DNA of 64,000 nucleotides from Stropharia rugosoannulata (GCA_028532985.1 JANCIK010000010.1:1426001-1490000); one strand, 5' to 3'; shown: positions 34,536-46,282, numbered from the stretch's first letter. The notes: a model not told the origin generated them from the sequence alone. Numbers and translations are program-made.

Positions 34536-36992
34536 TTAGTATAAAGTCCCAGAGTATATTTCAATGTTGTATACTCTCATATCACTCCTGGTTAACGTAG
34601 ACAGGCCTGTGTAACCGTTGAAGTTAAATTCCGGAAGATTGACTATGATTGGGCCAAAGGAGGTCGAGGACCGTGGATCCAGTGGTTTTATGGGTTGGAC
34701 CTTCCAGCCAGTGGTACCGGCTACCTTTCCTGGTGCAGCATCGAAATTCAACGATGCGCTGGTCAACAATGGTATGCATAGTTGCCTTCCTGGAAACAAC
34801 CGATACACATTTCGGTCGTGATCTATGTCAGATGCCAAGATTGCCAGATAGAAGACCGGGGGAATAGAGTCTTCCTTCCACCCTCCAAAAAGAGCAAGTG
34901 GAGTATGGGGAACTTCAATATTCAGGCACCAACCGACAGACTCCGAGCTGCTGTCCAGTACTATGTATTTGACCTCTACAGGAATGATTTTCTTTTCTTC
35001 TTCCTTCCAAAGTCGCATATTCACGGTAACAGTGTCCGCGATCAAAGAAAGCGGCACACTGCCCTTGAACAGATCCTCCCTGAAGGCCGGGATTGCAAGC
35101 ACAGTGCAATGAATGCCCAAGTGCGACATCAGTAAAGGCTCTTTAGGATGTATGAACTTGTTCACTATACGAGAAACCTCTTTATAGTCGTGAACATTTT
35201 TTGGAATGATGCTGGTTGGGTTTCTGTGGTTGAAAAGGTCCACAAAGGAGCGCCTTGCCACCATGATCTCTCGTATCAGTCGACTGAATGCTCTATCCAA
35301 ACCTTCACCGTAGGCAGTGTGTATTGATATTTCAAGAAGGCCCATAAGGGAGTAAACTCTGTCTTCCTCGCGGGTAACATTACGACGAGATGCCAGTTGC
35401 ATGATCCTGTATATAGGTATGAGAGTTGGTGATCCCAGCTCGTCCACATCGATGGATGTTGCCAGACTGATTTGCTGCTGAATTTGAGGCAGCCCAGATA
35501 ATGTTCTGCCAGGAAGTTCTTCGGATTTGTCTTCCACTAGAAGTTTCCAGAGATCATTGTAAAATTTGATGCGACCCATTGGCGCAAGAAGCTCCTGTAG
35601 TGTCCATCCTCGAGTAAACCAAGTGTCCTTATGCATATCTCGGAGTCTACGCGTCTCTGAGAGATAGACAACGCATATGTGGGCAGACTTATACCACTTA
35701 TACATTGAGCGGATGGACTCGTCGAGCTCGCTGCTGCTATCTTTGTTAATGCACGCCGTGTCCATCCATCCGAACTGGACTTCATGCTCCCGTGTGGAAA
35801 TTTGACAGAAGTTTGCAATTTTTGAATACCCCAGTGAGTTTACAGCAAGCTCGCGCGTGCTCCAATCCCTGTATAGAATATCTCCAGGTGAGCCTCGGAT
35901 CCAGGTATGTGAAAGTATAGCATATTTAGAAAACCGTTGGATCAGTCGTCCTGGATTGCTGATGTCTCTGGCCCGAGCACCATAGAACCCGTTTGGATAC
36001 TCCTTTATAATCTCCGAGAAGATAATTTCAGCAATCTCATTCCGTTCAACTAAGCGAAGCTGAGTCGCGTCTTTGTTGAGCAGTATCATCCGGATTGGCA
36101 TCTCATTAAAGACGTGCTCTCTCACTGCCTTTGTCATCTCGGATTGGAACCGGTCGTCTACAGGATATGACAAATAGATAGTCCACATTAACTGACAGCC
36201 TCGAGTGGATGAACTGAATGAGTATTGCAATACTCACATTCAGATTTTTGGGGAGCATATAGCAACATCATCCTGGCCATCAGTTGAAATTCATCTGAGC
36301 TCATGGCCTCGTCCTCTGAGTCTAAGCGCACACATTGTATTAGGTCTACAAATATCTGATAGATAGCGATGCTCACCTTCTGTTGTAGGGATAACATCTT
36401 CCTTAGTAGAATCTCTCTCGGATGCTGTTTTATAAGGTTCACATGGTTAGGGTTACATATTTTACTCTCTCGAGATGCTTACCTCTTTCTGTGGGCTCAA
36501 ATCCTTTAGGTTGAGTACGAGCCATTAGGCCTACAAAATTGTCCAGTGCTATCAAGACCTGCTGTCCTTCCGCGGATAGGCAGAGATCCTTGACGCCGTT
36601 GGGTCCTCCTAATCATACCCCGATTCAATAAAATGTATATGAAACAGTAAGTATATGTTTACCCATGTAGGTAAAAGATGTAGTGTCTTGAACATGTTCC
36701 GAAAGCGATCTGGTAGCGGTTGCAACTAGAGGATGGACAAATTTCACCAAGCCGGCAAGAAGTTGATATCCAAGAGAAGATTCGATCCCTGCAGAATATA
36801 TGAGGAACTAATTGGGTTGTTTTTGATGAATTTAAGATGTGTCACCTGCAGCCTCCACCATGTTCAACGGTTCCCTGGATCCTGATTCAAGTGTTAATGG
36901 TTAAAATGAGCCACGTCAGTATTCAAGTCAACATTGATTCTCTGCTAGCCGTGCTGCTACATACCTAAATGTACAAAGTGGCTTGAAGACAT
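34536..36992 (-). CDS. HET-domain (heterokaryon incompatibility) protein, copy 2
   Basis: Seven exons (36992-36965, 36881-36846, 36788-36663, 36608-36483, 36424-36377, 36321-36238, 36157-34536) give 689 aa. HET domain motifs: KYAILSHTWIRG, GWMDTACINKDSSSELDESI, MYKWYKSAHICVVYLSE, WFTRGWTLQELLAP, and RNVTREEDRVYSLMGLLEI-AYGEG. It lies tail-to-tail with copy 1, 165 bp apart, and shares its exon plan, with one additional 36-nt exon. I chose the ATG at 36992 because it gives a 28-nt first exon MSSSHFVHL matching MSSSEILQQ of copy 1. The frame stays open upstream to 37406, so a longer N-terminus with a hydrophobic segment is possible but unsupported by the paralog. Confidence 0.83.
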
Positions 36993-38163
36993 TGAAGACA
37001 AGGTCTGAGCTGAAGTACTAATACCCTGTTGATGGGATAGCGGATATGGTGAAAGCTGGTGGATGATAACGTGTACGTCACCGTAAACCCAATTCATGCA
37101 TGGCAGGTCTAATTTAGGAAGGTGTCCCACGACCGTTCGACTGGTAATTGGTGCCCGTACCACTATAGCTCTCACTTCTACTCCATCTATGTCTGGATAG
37201 GTGTCGCATATCGACGGACCCTTCGTAAGCATGTCACTGCTATTTTTCTCAAATCTGTCTGAGACCTTCTCCCACATCGTGTATCGTATCCCGGGCCCTG
37301 GCTCGCTGCGCCGTACCAGAGTAATTGTACAAATCAAAGCAGTGTATAGTACAGGTATCACGGCGGCCGCTGTGTGAAGTATGAGTATATTTGTGCTCTT
37401 CTGCACATATGCTAAAGGTCACACGGGAATGGCCGTCCATTCAATCGGAGCCGCTCATCAAGAATATCTTCTACCTGCACGCCACAGTGGTGAAAAGAGA
37501 AGATGCTGGGTGGCATCTGTCAGCCAATATGTATGAAGAATATACGGATGTAGATCCACTACAGCCATAGTCGGTAAAAGTAAAGAATCTGTTTCATTGA
37601 GTCCCATGATGGAAATGAACATTGCTGATGGGGCTTTGGTTCACCGCTCAAGTTAGGTGAAGTTATTCCAGATCATAAAAAGAGGTATGACACAGATAAT
37701 ACGAATACAAAGCTCACGGAAATCACGGTATTTGGAATAAAGATGATTGATGCTTTCAGAGGTGTGTATTTTGAGAGCAGTATGAATGTATATCTTATTA
37801 ATATGATCCTATGAGCGTTACAAACAAAGCACCTGGCATGTACTTATGTCTTTCAAATAAGTAATGTGAGTTTGAATAGCAAATCTCAATGTTATCTTAT
37901 ACCAATTTATTGTAGTCAGAAATCCTAGGTAAGAATAAATGCCAGAACAAAAATCATATGGGTAATTCTTATACAAATGTTCTACAACGCAGAGTCAAAC
38001 AAAATGCCACCCCAGGGCCTTCGCATCAGAAGATGATACTATGAAGCAGTGATGCTGGTTTAAGTAGTAGTATTATTAGCCTAAGATGTTGGTGGCGCTG
38101 GTGACATATAAAAGTAGAAAGCAAGTCATTTATGCTACGCCAGATTTTCTACCTGTCAACCCC
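36993..38163. other. Intergenic upstream of HET copy 2 and second 7TM gene
   Basis: Divergent promoter region. The open frame 36993-37406 (minus) could be an N-terminal extension of the HET protein but has no counterpart in the paralog. The rest shows no coding signal. Confidence 0.45.
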
Positions 38164-39621
38164 ATGTCAGAGTCGGATACCAGCATTAGCGCGCCCGACA
38201 ATATTGTCAAACTGTACTAATTCCCTCCATCTTTCTAAGACGAATATCATGTCACTGATATGTACTCAATACCACGTAGTGCTGGAGCAATAGTACGAGG
38301 CGCAAATCCGTTCTTCGTACTTGTAGAAAGGCTGAAGGTTTTTATAGTTGCTCTCCGGATATTTTGTGTGGGCGCTGTTCGGGGTAGTTACCGTCCAAGT
38401 GTGTAAGTCACCAGCTTTATTCCTCTTCTCTAGTTGGCACCGCTCGGATTCTAAATGTACTGTAACCTCAGACACGTACCACCAAGCTTTCTCGAACGAT
38501 AGAACGCCTATTAAGGCTTTGGTGTACTGCACCTACCTTCTGCAATGTGTCCAAGTGGTGATCATGTCGCAAAACCAGTTCTCGCACTTCGGAAGGGAGT
38601 ACGGTAATATGGCTGTTGCCGATCAGGTTGGAACAGACTGGCTATCCGGATGTTTACTCGAAGGACTAGGTGGGCGAGGTTACGCTTATTGACTTTCATG
38701 AAAAGGTAGCCAAACACAATTCCTAGTGGCTTTCCCTATTCAAGCATTTTACGCCTGGCGAATACATAAGATATCAGGGAAAAGGGGACCTACTATTGTC
38801 ACCCTAGTGGTAGGGCCAAATTTGTTCCTATTATACTGTGTCTTAATGTGATTGGTGCAGATCTCAACGATATCTTTTGTATTTTCAATAATATCGGCGA
38901 TAGATATTCGGAGTTTGGGAAGCTACAGTAAATTGACGGCCCTGTCGGTGGTGGTCACTGCTGAAACTGGGGTGAGTGGCATTCAATATTTACCAAGTCA
39001 ACCAAGTTATTCAACTAGCGTATCCCCATACCCCCATAACTTCAGATATGGCAAGGCAGTGCAGCTGTTTGCGATGTAATCATAGCCTGCTACATGGTCT
39101 ACTATGTGAGAGTATATCATCGGATGTACCGACAGAATCTCGCTTACCGAGTCACTCAAGCTGAGGCGCCACATTACAGAGGGCTACCAGCATAAGAAGA
39201 CAACAGAGGTCGCTAACCGGATTATTCGTTTGTCCATTGAGACGGGCAGCATCACCGGTGAATAAACACTCCACCAGATTTTGTGGTATACTAAAAGTCC
39301 TAACACGGGGTACGTTTAACAGCCTGCGCAGCGGTGATCTCTTTAGTTATGGACATCGCACCGCCGTATTTTATATGCCCAACCGCTGCTTCGACCGGTC
39401 TCTACACCTCAGCTCTAATGACCATGCTGAATAGCCGGTTGAGCTCGAGCGTCAGCTCAAATACAACCGCGTGGCGGGACTCGGGATTCGAGCGCAGCCT
39501 CCCATTGCGCTTTGTGGACCGGACTGCCATTGCCGATTTATCGGCTGTAGAAAGTGGTGGGTCCATGCCTACTGAATCCCGACACGAGCTGGGCGGCAAT
39601 AAATCCTCATTAAAACCGTAA
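38164..39621 (+). CDS. Seven-TM DUF6534-type membrane protein (second family member)
   Basis: Seven exons are well supported (38348-38402, 38472-38669, 38727-38809, 38861-38971, 39046-39111, 39182-39257, 39332-39621), giving 292 aa. They encode GYFVWALFGVVTVQVYTYH (TM1), NDRTPIKALVYCTYLLQCVQ (TM2), VAFPIQAFYAWRIHKISGKR, ISFVFSIISAIDI, AAVCDVIIACYMVYYVR, ANRIIRLSIETGSIT and LYTSALMTMLNSR, the standard order of this agaricomycete 7TM family. The N-terminal exon is uncertain: 38164-38205 (MSESDTSISAPDNI) fits in phase but uses a weak GTCAAA donor. The C-terminal 70 residues are Ser-rich and cytoplasmic. Function unknown. The family differs from the 20-exon gene at 4950 in intron positions. Confidence 0.75.
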
Positions 39622-40045
39622 TGGTTGATCCCGAATATGATTTATGTGCATGCATCAGTGGAAACCCTATAAAAAACAGAAAAAAACTAATCATACCTCC
39701 GACCGCGGTAAGACCATATTATGATCCTAGTTGAAATTCATGAGCGACGGGCAAAAGCAGTCGTAATAATCCACATTCAGTAATGTGCAAAACTAACTAA
39801 TTATCATATGAGCAGCGAGGGGGTAAGTATGTAATGCATATGTATACAAAGAGTATATATAACCAAGTAAAGAGGTGCAGAGCGTAAGCGTACGTGAATT
39901 ATGGGCGGGTGCAGGAGATGTGGTACGGTGCAATGGGTCGTAAGTCAAAATTTCGGACACCGTAGAACAAAGAAGGAAATACAACCACCAGGACCTCTTG
40001 GAAGGATAAAGAAAGCATCTAGAATAACCAAGGTAGGTTCAGAAT
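39622..40045. other. Intergenic spacer
   Basis: 3' flanks of convergent genes. AT-rich, nothing recognised. Confidence 0.5.
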
Positions 40046-41090
40046 CTAGTATCCCCGGTTTCCACCTCCCCGGGACTCGTATCCACGGCCAGAATAGTGG
40101 CCTCCGCTACGCCTGTCGCCGCCACCAGACCGGCGGTCGCCGAACCTGCTGTTCTCCGTACGCTCCGTGCGCTCTTTTCTAGGGCGGGCGAAGTTCATGA
40201 CCAACTTAGCGCCGGTGTTGAGCTCCATACCGTTGAAACGGTCAATGGCACTCTGGGCAACGGCAGTAGTGCTGAACTCGACGAAGCCGTTGTTCTGAAT
40301 AGCACCGGTGTTGCCATCACGGACTGCACACGTATACAGGTTAGCAAATAGTTTGAAATCGATTGAAGATGAAAGAGACGTACGAAGGAAGACAGAGAGG
40401 ATATCAGACTCGAAGTCACTGAGGAGGTCACGGAGGGGAGTTTCGCCACCTTCAAAGTTGGTGAAGTAGACCTTGTTGGAAGGCGGGTTGGGAGGTGCAC
40501 TGCTAGTCCTATGCTGGGCGTAGTCCAGGACGAGGTCACGGCCATTGAGGTGCAGAGGCTCCTGACGTGCAGACTCCATGGCAGCGACAGCCGATGCCTG
40601 GTCAACGTATGTAACGTGGGCAAACCCGCGGGAGCGGCCGTCAAAGCTCAGAGCTAAGAATTTGAACCATGTCAATGACCTGTTTCTCTTATATGACAAC
40701 GGGAAAGCTGGGGCAAAACAACAGAACACTGCGCGAAAAGGCACCGCCCCATAGCCATGTTGAAAAAGAAGACTCACGCATTCTGATTTCATCCTTGATC
40801 TCGCCGAAGTCAGAGAAAATTTCGTGAATCTCCTCCTTGGTCACGCTCCAGGGCACGTTTCCGACGAAGAGAGTATCGCTCGGTGGGTTGATAGGACGCT
40901 CGGGCCTGTCAAACGAAACCATCCTTGAGCTCGAGAACGCCCGAATGGCGAACCCAGCTCCCGTCGTTGCTGGCACAACAGTAGCCCGCGAGACAAGTGC
41001 ACTCAAGGCGCGGGTGGCGACTGGTGCAGAAGTGCGTGCAGTGCGGACGAGGCCGGCGCGAGCCTGTGTGCGGAGGACGGCGGAGAGCAT
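40046..41090 (-). CDS. Mitochondrial RNA-binding protein with two RRMs and RGG tail
   Basis: Three exons (41090-40778, 40653-40384, 40323-40046) give 286 aa. Residues 1-50 are Arg/Ala/Ser-rich without acids and end near RAFSSSRMV, a typical mitochondrial targeting sequence with a cleavage-like AFSS. RRM1 (about 65-145) has RNP2 TLFVGNVPW and RNP1 SRGFAHVTY. RRM2 (about 160-245) has VYFTNF and NNGFVEFS. The tail is RGG/RSGG-rich (GGGDRRSGGHYSGRGYESRG). It probably binds mitochondrial transcripts or acts in mitochondrial RNA processing. The start at this ATG gives the best targeting peptide; an in-frame upstream ATG would add a non-targeting leader. Confidence 0.88.
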
Positions 41091-41478
41091 TTTGTTTTTT
41101 GGGAGGAGGTAGTGGTGGTGTGGGGGAATGTGTATAATTTTCCAAAAAGTTTTCGACAGACTGCTGGCACACGTGATCGTCAAACCACGAGACGCTCAAT
41201 CAAAAGCTCGGCCCGTCTTGGCCGCGGCGCTTAAGCGCTCGCCTAAAGTCGGTTCCTACCAAGTTCCTTCTGCAAATTGTTATGCGGCAAGTACATTCAG
41301 TTACTCAGTCACTAGTCACTTGTCAACATTGTGAATACATTTATTAAAATTATTCTCTATTTATGTGTATAAAAAAACAAACAAGAACTGTCTCACAATA
41401 AATACAAGATAAATACAAGATAAATATTTGATAAATACGGCGAGTGGCCAGGTACTATTTTCAATCACCTTGAACTTC
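41091..41478. other. Intergenic spacer
   Basis: Promoter of the RRM gene and 3' flank of the haloperoxidase gene. Contains tandem AAATACAAGAT copies at about 41398-41434. Confidence 0.5.
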
Positions 41479-42521
41479 CTACTCTGCTTTACATCTTTCA
41501 ATCTGACCTGCCAACTTCTTTGTGCGAAACAATTCGACCTCTCCTGCAGGAGTAGTCCACCCATCTGGAAGGCGCTCCTCTCCAAGCCACTGCTTTAGCC
41601 AGGCAGCAGGGACGATGCGCTGAACCTTCTGTCCCGCAGTATCTCCCTCGGCGCTGGCACCCGGCGCGGTCGTACTGAAAACCTCCCACACAAGAGCGCA
41701 CTCTGCACCTGCAATCTCCGTGTGCAAACTATTCATGGCCGGGGATAGCTTCACCCGTTGCGCATGGTACGCTGCCAGCTCCTCAAGCCCCAGTCCCATG
41801 CCCAGCATCGGCGTATCGACATGACAGTCAATACCGAGTACGGCATGTACGTTGTTGTGCGTCGCATCGGCCGCTTTGTTGATCAACGCGACGTCGTGAT
41901 CATGTACCTTCTTCACAAATGCCATAAACCTATCGAGCAGAACGGCGCAGGGAGCCGTCGATGGCACCCCGTTCGGATGTACGAGTGATGCGTCGTGCGC
42001 AATATGCGCTGCCCCACGCGCGGATAGTGCGTCGAGATTAAGCGTGAGCGTCGGCACGGGGATGATAGACAGGATGCATTGACTGAGCCATGCAAGGCCC
42101 TGCAATAGGGCGTTCGCTGGACGTGTTTCCAAAACGACGGGGTTTCGCCGCCTGGCCGGTTCAGAGGGAGATAGGCCAGAGGTGCGCGTCGACGTCGGGC
42201 TACATTGCCATGGATGACTCCATGAGAGGGTTCCACATGTTACGAAGCCGCCAAAAGCGAGGAGGAATGCAAGCGGGAATGAGAGGTGGTAAACAGCGCG
42301 CACAGCGTGCACGACCTCTCCGAACTTTAAATCGGTTCCCGAGCGATGGCTAACGGTGAGTACAGCGTCAGCTAACTTTAACACGCAGTTGAATAGCAGC
42401 GTAATACGCACATATAGCCATGGTTGGCAAGAGCGTTTAGCGCTGGACAGGGTGAGCGGCTAGCGCTCCCTACTGGTGGGCGGTAGTATGCGTGGCTATT
42501 TGAAGTGGGAGAGGAAGACAT
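41479..42521 (-). CDS. Heme-thiolate haloperoxidase (chloroperoxidase/UPO family)
   Basis: Two exons (42521-42412, 42349-41479) give 326 aa. The signature SPCPALNALANHGY (about 23-36) provides the proximal cysteine of the heme thiolate, followed by AVRAVYHLSFPLAFLLAFGG, LNLDALSARGAAHIAHDASL, VHDHDVALINKAADA and AECALVWEVFS. Most members have Glu-His-Asp before the AlaSer; here the sequence is Ala-His-Asp, so a metal-ligand residue seems replaced. The stretch between TLSWSHPW and PTLTLNLDAL is longer than usual (about 50 residues) and may hide a retained or unrecognised intron. No signal peptide is visible, suggesting a short, intracellular-type member. Confidence 0.82.
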
Positions 42522-43789
42522 TGCTGAAGTGCTGATAACTGATTGGTCACAAGCTGTTTTACTGTTTTGGTGAGCAAGTATCCGGTACGAGGCTGGTGTC
42601 CTTGGGGTATTAGACCCTGTAGTATATATACCTTTGTAGACCAGTGGAGGCTGTCGGAGACAATCACGACAACCTGTTCTTATCAGGGGCAAGTGTATGA
42701 GGCTGACGACACGCTAGCGGCTATGCACAGCTTTGTATTTATAATCCTATCTGTTCCGGAGTTTCTTCAATGGGCTATTTACAAAGTCGTGAAGGCAACA
42801 AAAGTCTGATCATTTCCGCTGATCAGGAAACCGAGTCTTAACCTGTCTTGACGCGGAACCATGCTAGCTGTCAGTGTCAGTTTGTTAGTCGTTACATCTC
42901 CGGATTCAGAGACAATATAACTGATGTACCTTTCCCTTCTCACAATCTGTCAGAGTGAGGATGGTTATGATATCTGAAGCTCGAAAGAGACCAAAGAGGA
43001 CATGAGTCAAGTCGCCTCTGGTAAAATGAGATGAATCAATATGAACTTCAATAGCATGGAGCACCTCCTTGTGTTTGAACTGGATTACCACTGGCCTTCA
43101 TGATTCAGCCTTCTATCAGCGCTGATGCTATGAAGTATAAATTGATTGTGCTCCAGCCGAATGGTCGTAGATAGCAGTGCAGAATATAAATAACCCCGCC
43201 CAGACCAATGAGGTGCAGAGTTACTTTCCCACAAGCGTCAAAAGCAGCTGGGCAATCCTTTTCTAAACTTGGAAGAATCAATGACTCATGTCCGCAAACG
43301 AATGCGCCGGTGGACAGCTTTCCGGGGAGTATGTAACCTGGTTAATAACGTTACTGCATCCGCCACAACATGGATCCATGGGAGAGTGTGATTCGGAGTT
43401 CACACCATGCCCTTCATGAGAATGAATTTCATGCGCCGCGCGTATGCAGTGAGCGTAGAATGATACTCGGGCATTGAGAGGCTCAATACAGTTTTGATGA
43501 CGTGACTTATATAGTTTATAAGTGCCAGCAGGGTGAGCGCTTTCTAGCTGCATAACTGTGTATCATTCTATCAAATATATCTCCACTTTAATCTCTCAGA
43601 GATAGCATTGGATACATATACATATTTCAAAGTCATGGCAGCTACGTGGAGTAAGAGCGGTTTAGGTGTAATATGCAAGTATCCCGGCTTAGGGCTTAGT
43701 ATGTGCATTAGGAAGATAATTGGTGGGACATGCATAATGAAGAAGGTAGAATAAAGATAACTTAGATCAAGGCCGTTGTGCTGTATCTC
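42522..43789. other. Intergenic, no supported gene
   Basis: Contains an open frame on the minus strand (43278-43553) with a DPCCGGC cysteine cluster and a TATATAAG sequence inside it, which argues against coding. Nothing else recognised. Confidence 0.4.
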
Positions 43790-44242
43790 CTACGTGCGTG
43801 CTCGCCGACCGCGTCTTACATTTCTTCTCCTTGTTTTCGTTGCAGTAACCTTCCTAACAGCGCCTGGGCCTGCTGTAGGCCCTTTTGCACTCTGGGAGCG
43901 AAGGACCCTTTGGCTGGGCTTAATCTGGTAGCGCGTCTTCATCTTCTGTCTTTTTTCATTTGCCTTTCCGTGGGTCTGGGAAGGAGAAAGTGTGTCCGGC
44001 ATAGAACCCACGACGTCTTGCAAAACGCGCAAAATGGTCTCCGGGTCGTGTCGTCGCGGTGGCTGTCTCGGAGCAGTCTCTCTGCCGTCGCTCTTCTTCG
44101 GAGTAGCATGTGGCTTTTCTAGGAATGCGTGAAGTGTGGCCGCGGTCCGAATATCCTCCGTAGTGCTAATAACAGCGTGTGTATTTTCGTGAGTGACGCT
44201 TCTATGAACTTTGCCATGCCACTCGGCTGCGTCAGCCAACAT
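43790..44242 (-). CDS. Small basic hypothetical protein
   Basis: Open frame of 150 aa from an internal ATG (MLADAAEWHGKVHR). The C-terminal third is very basic (VRKVTATKTRRRNVRRGRRA), as in nuclear or nucleolar proteins. No family recognised. The frame continues upstream without stop to about 44312. Beyond one stop, a short ATG-led peptide MTPFAEIRLTGPACTLYF lies in the same frame, so either an intron I could not place or a stop codon separates the true N-terminus. The 5' end is therefore uncertain. Confidence 0.4.
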   Translation of the reverse strand: MLADAAEWHGKVHRSVTHENTHAVISTTEDIRTAATLHAFLEKPHATPKKSDGRETAPRQPPRRHDPETILRVLQDVVGSMPDTLSPSQTHGKANEKRQKMKTRYQIKPSQRVLRSQSAKGPTAGPGAVRKVTATKTRRRNVRRGRRART

Positions 44243-45038
44243 TAGCAGGGGTACCAGTTCGGCTGATGATTCACGAGTCAATGATACAGTAACACGATAA
44301 AATAGCTAGAAATAAAGCGTACAGGCGGGTCCGGTCAATCGTATCTCAGCGAAAGGAGTCATCCTATGGCCGCGTGTAACTTGTGTGCCACAACGTTTGT
44401 TTTGCTTCCCGGACGGAAGTCTCTAAGGGGTGTACTGATACTGACGACGGCCCTACATTGATTTTATATTGATATGTACATTGTGGCCTTTCTGTGGCTA
44501 TAGATCACAGTGGTAAAGGTAGCCTTTGTTCTGTTGCAATACAACCAGCCTGTGCCACATGTGGCTTAAGCGTTTGGAAAGCGCCTTGAATCTAACTCTT
44601 ACATCTAAGACTCGAAGTCTTCTTCCAATTCCGTCAATAAACTCGGTGTAAGACAGTGTAAATGTTGTGGCACGAACAGGCACAGAAAAGGAAGAATATC
44701 TTCAAAAACCAAGTTTACAGGCTGTCTTCCGGGTTTATCCGAAAGAGGTAATCAATTTACTGCTTTGGGTATAGTGCCCAAGGCCTTATCGATTGTCACC
44801 TGAGTCATTCTCCTGCATCACGCTATGTGCAGCTTGGTAGAGCCTTTATCAATATTATCGGGGTGAGAGCATTATTTATTGTTGGAATGTACCTGTAGTA
44901 CATAATATATTAAAAGGAGTAGTGAAATGCAAATTACATGCTATCCAGCCAATACGCACTATATTATTATTTACGTAACAAGAAATCCAATATTCTACCC
45001 TACACTAGCTCCTTCGTGTTATTTCTGTTCGGCTTTAA
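44243..45038. other. Intergenic spacer
   Basis: No gene recognised. AT-rich with a ATATATTAAAAG element near 44905. Confidence 0.45.
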
Positions 45039-46282
45039 TTACACATTGTCGGACCTGCCGTCATAGTAAATATCATCCCCTTCCGTTGACGATTCTTTGA
45101 ACTCTAGTGTTGATAACTTTGTATGCAGAGTGTCTCGGCGCAGCTCCAATAATGTTCCAAGACTAGCTTGTGCTACCGTTAAAGTTGGAGCTATTCCCTA
45201 AGCAAGAGCCTTTTGAGCAATCGTCAAAAGGATAAAATATTAACCCATACCGTGGCAGCTGCTGACAGAATACTGGAGTATCGTGCCAGTCCAAACAAAG
45301 CAGGTGACTGGCTATTGTTGAAACTGAACACAATTGTGGTAGCTGAGGAAAACATAGTAGCCAGAGAGTATATTGCTGCTGATTCAATTAAGGCCCACAT
45401 GATGCGCTTGGACCTAGTTCTTAACCACGTCTGCTCCTTTGTCGAAGATATTATATGACAGCAAATGGTGAGCGATGCCAAAGTACTTGTTAAACCTGCA
45501 AGACCCATTGCGATCCCCCCCACTACCATAGGAATGTTTCCCACACCAGGATCCCCATGGACTGTTTCTAGTGTTAGCTGCAGGTTAACTACGATGAAAA
45601 GGACAGAAGTAGCTATTTGAGTGGTTGGATCAATACGAGGAAACGTTAGAGTCTGACTCAACCGCCGGTGAAAGACTTACTTGTCTCGGCGGTGAAGAGC
45701 AAGCAGAGCAAGGGGATCTTACGCCAAGACCGGCCGTAGATATTATAGCACCTCCACAGCTACAAGGGAGATAATGAGAGTCAAATATTTGAGCAGAGTA
45801 CAACGATTACCCACCAGAATCCAGTCCGCGAGGAGATACCCACTTCGGAATGAACAAAAGATCATGACTCCCTGCTCTATCAAATACTCGTTGGAAGAGC
45901 CGGAAAGAGCGAGAACCATTGACGATATCGATATTCCGTTATCTATGAATGTCACTTGCAGTTCCCGCCACTGTATGGCGAGCTGCATGAGTGTTAATCC
46001 AAATAAAGCTGTTATGGTCGCCATAATAGTTCGACTTGATGTTTTCTGCATGTCTGTTAAGGGGTCATTTAGGACAGCATGCCGAAAACAGAAGACGACT
46101 TACTGTGCACAAACATTGTTCCAACGAACAGCATTGTATATATGCCTAAGTCATAGCTAGAATGAAACTTCAACTCCCAGAGAAAAGTATAACCGAAACT
46201 TACCAATAATGTACACAAAAAGCACAGAGGAATTTAGGTCATGGGAGAGGACAGTCTGAGCAAACTGGTCTGTGAAGTCCAT
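45039..46282 (-). CDS. Seven-TM agaricomycete membrane protein (third 7TM gene)
   Basis: Six exons (46282-46204, 46145-46104, 46053-45815, 45759-45681, 45612-45251, 45197-45039) give 319 aa. Seven hydrophobic segments are visible: VLFVYIIGIYTMLFVGTMFV, MATITALFGLTLMQLAI, GVMIFCSFRSGYLLADWIL, KIPLLCLLFTAE with SVLFIVVNL, MVVGGIAMGLAGLTSTLASL, ALIESAAIYSLATMFSSATT, and the last around SSILSAAATGIAPTLTVAQA. The order (short outer loops, LWRCYNIYGRSWRK after TM3, GIAPTLTVA near the end) fits a lineage-specific integral membrane family often found in many copies in agaricomycetes. The tail is acidic and cytoplasmic (STEGDDIYYDG). Function unknown; GPCR activity is not shown. Confidence 0.8.

Noticed and set aside
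36993..37406. N-terminal extension of HET copy 2 with a hydrophobic segment
   Set aside because: The paralog begins with a 28-nt exon aligned to the downstream ATG. Nothing equivalent to the extension is seen there, so the shorter start is preferred.
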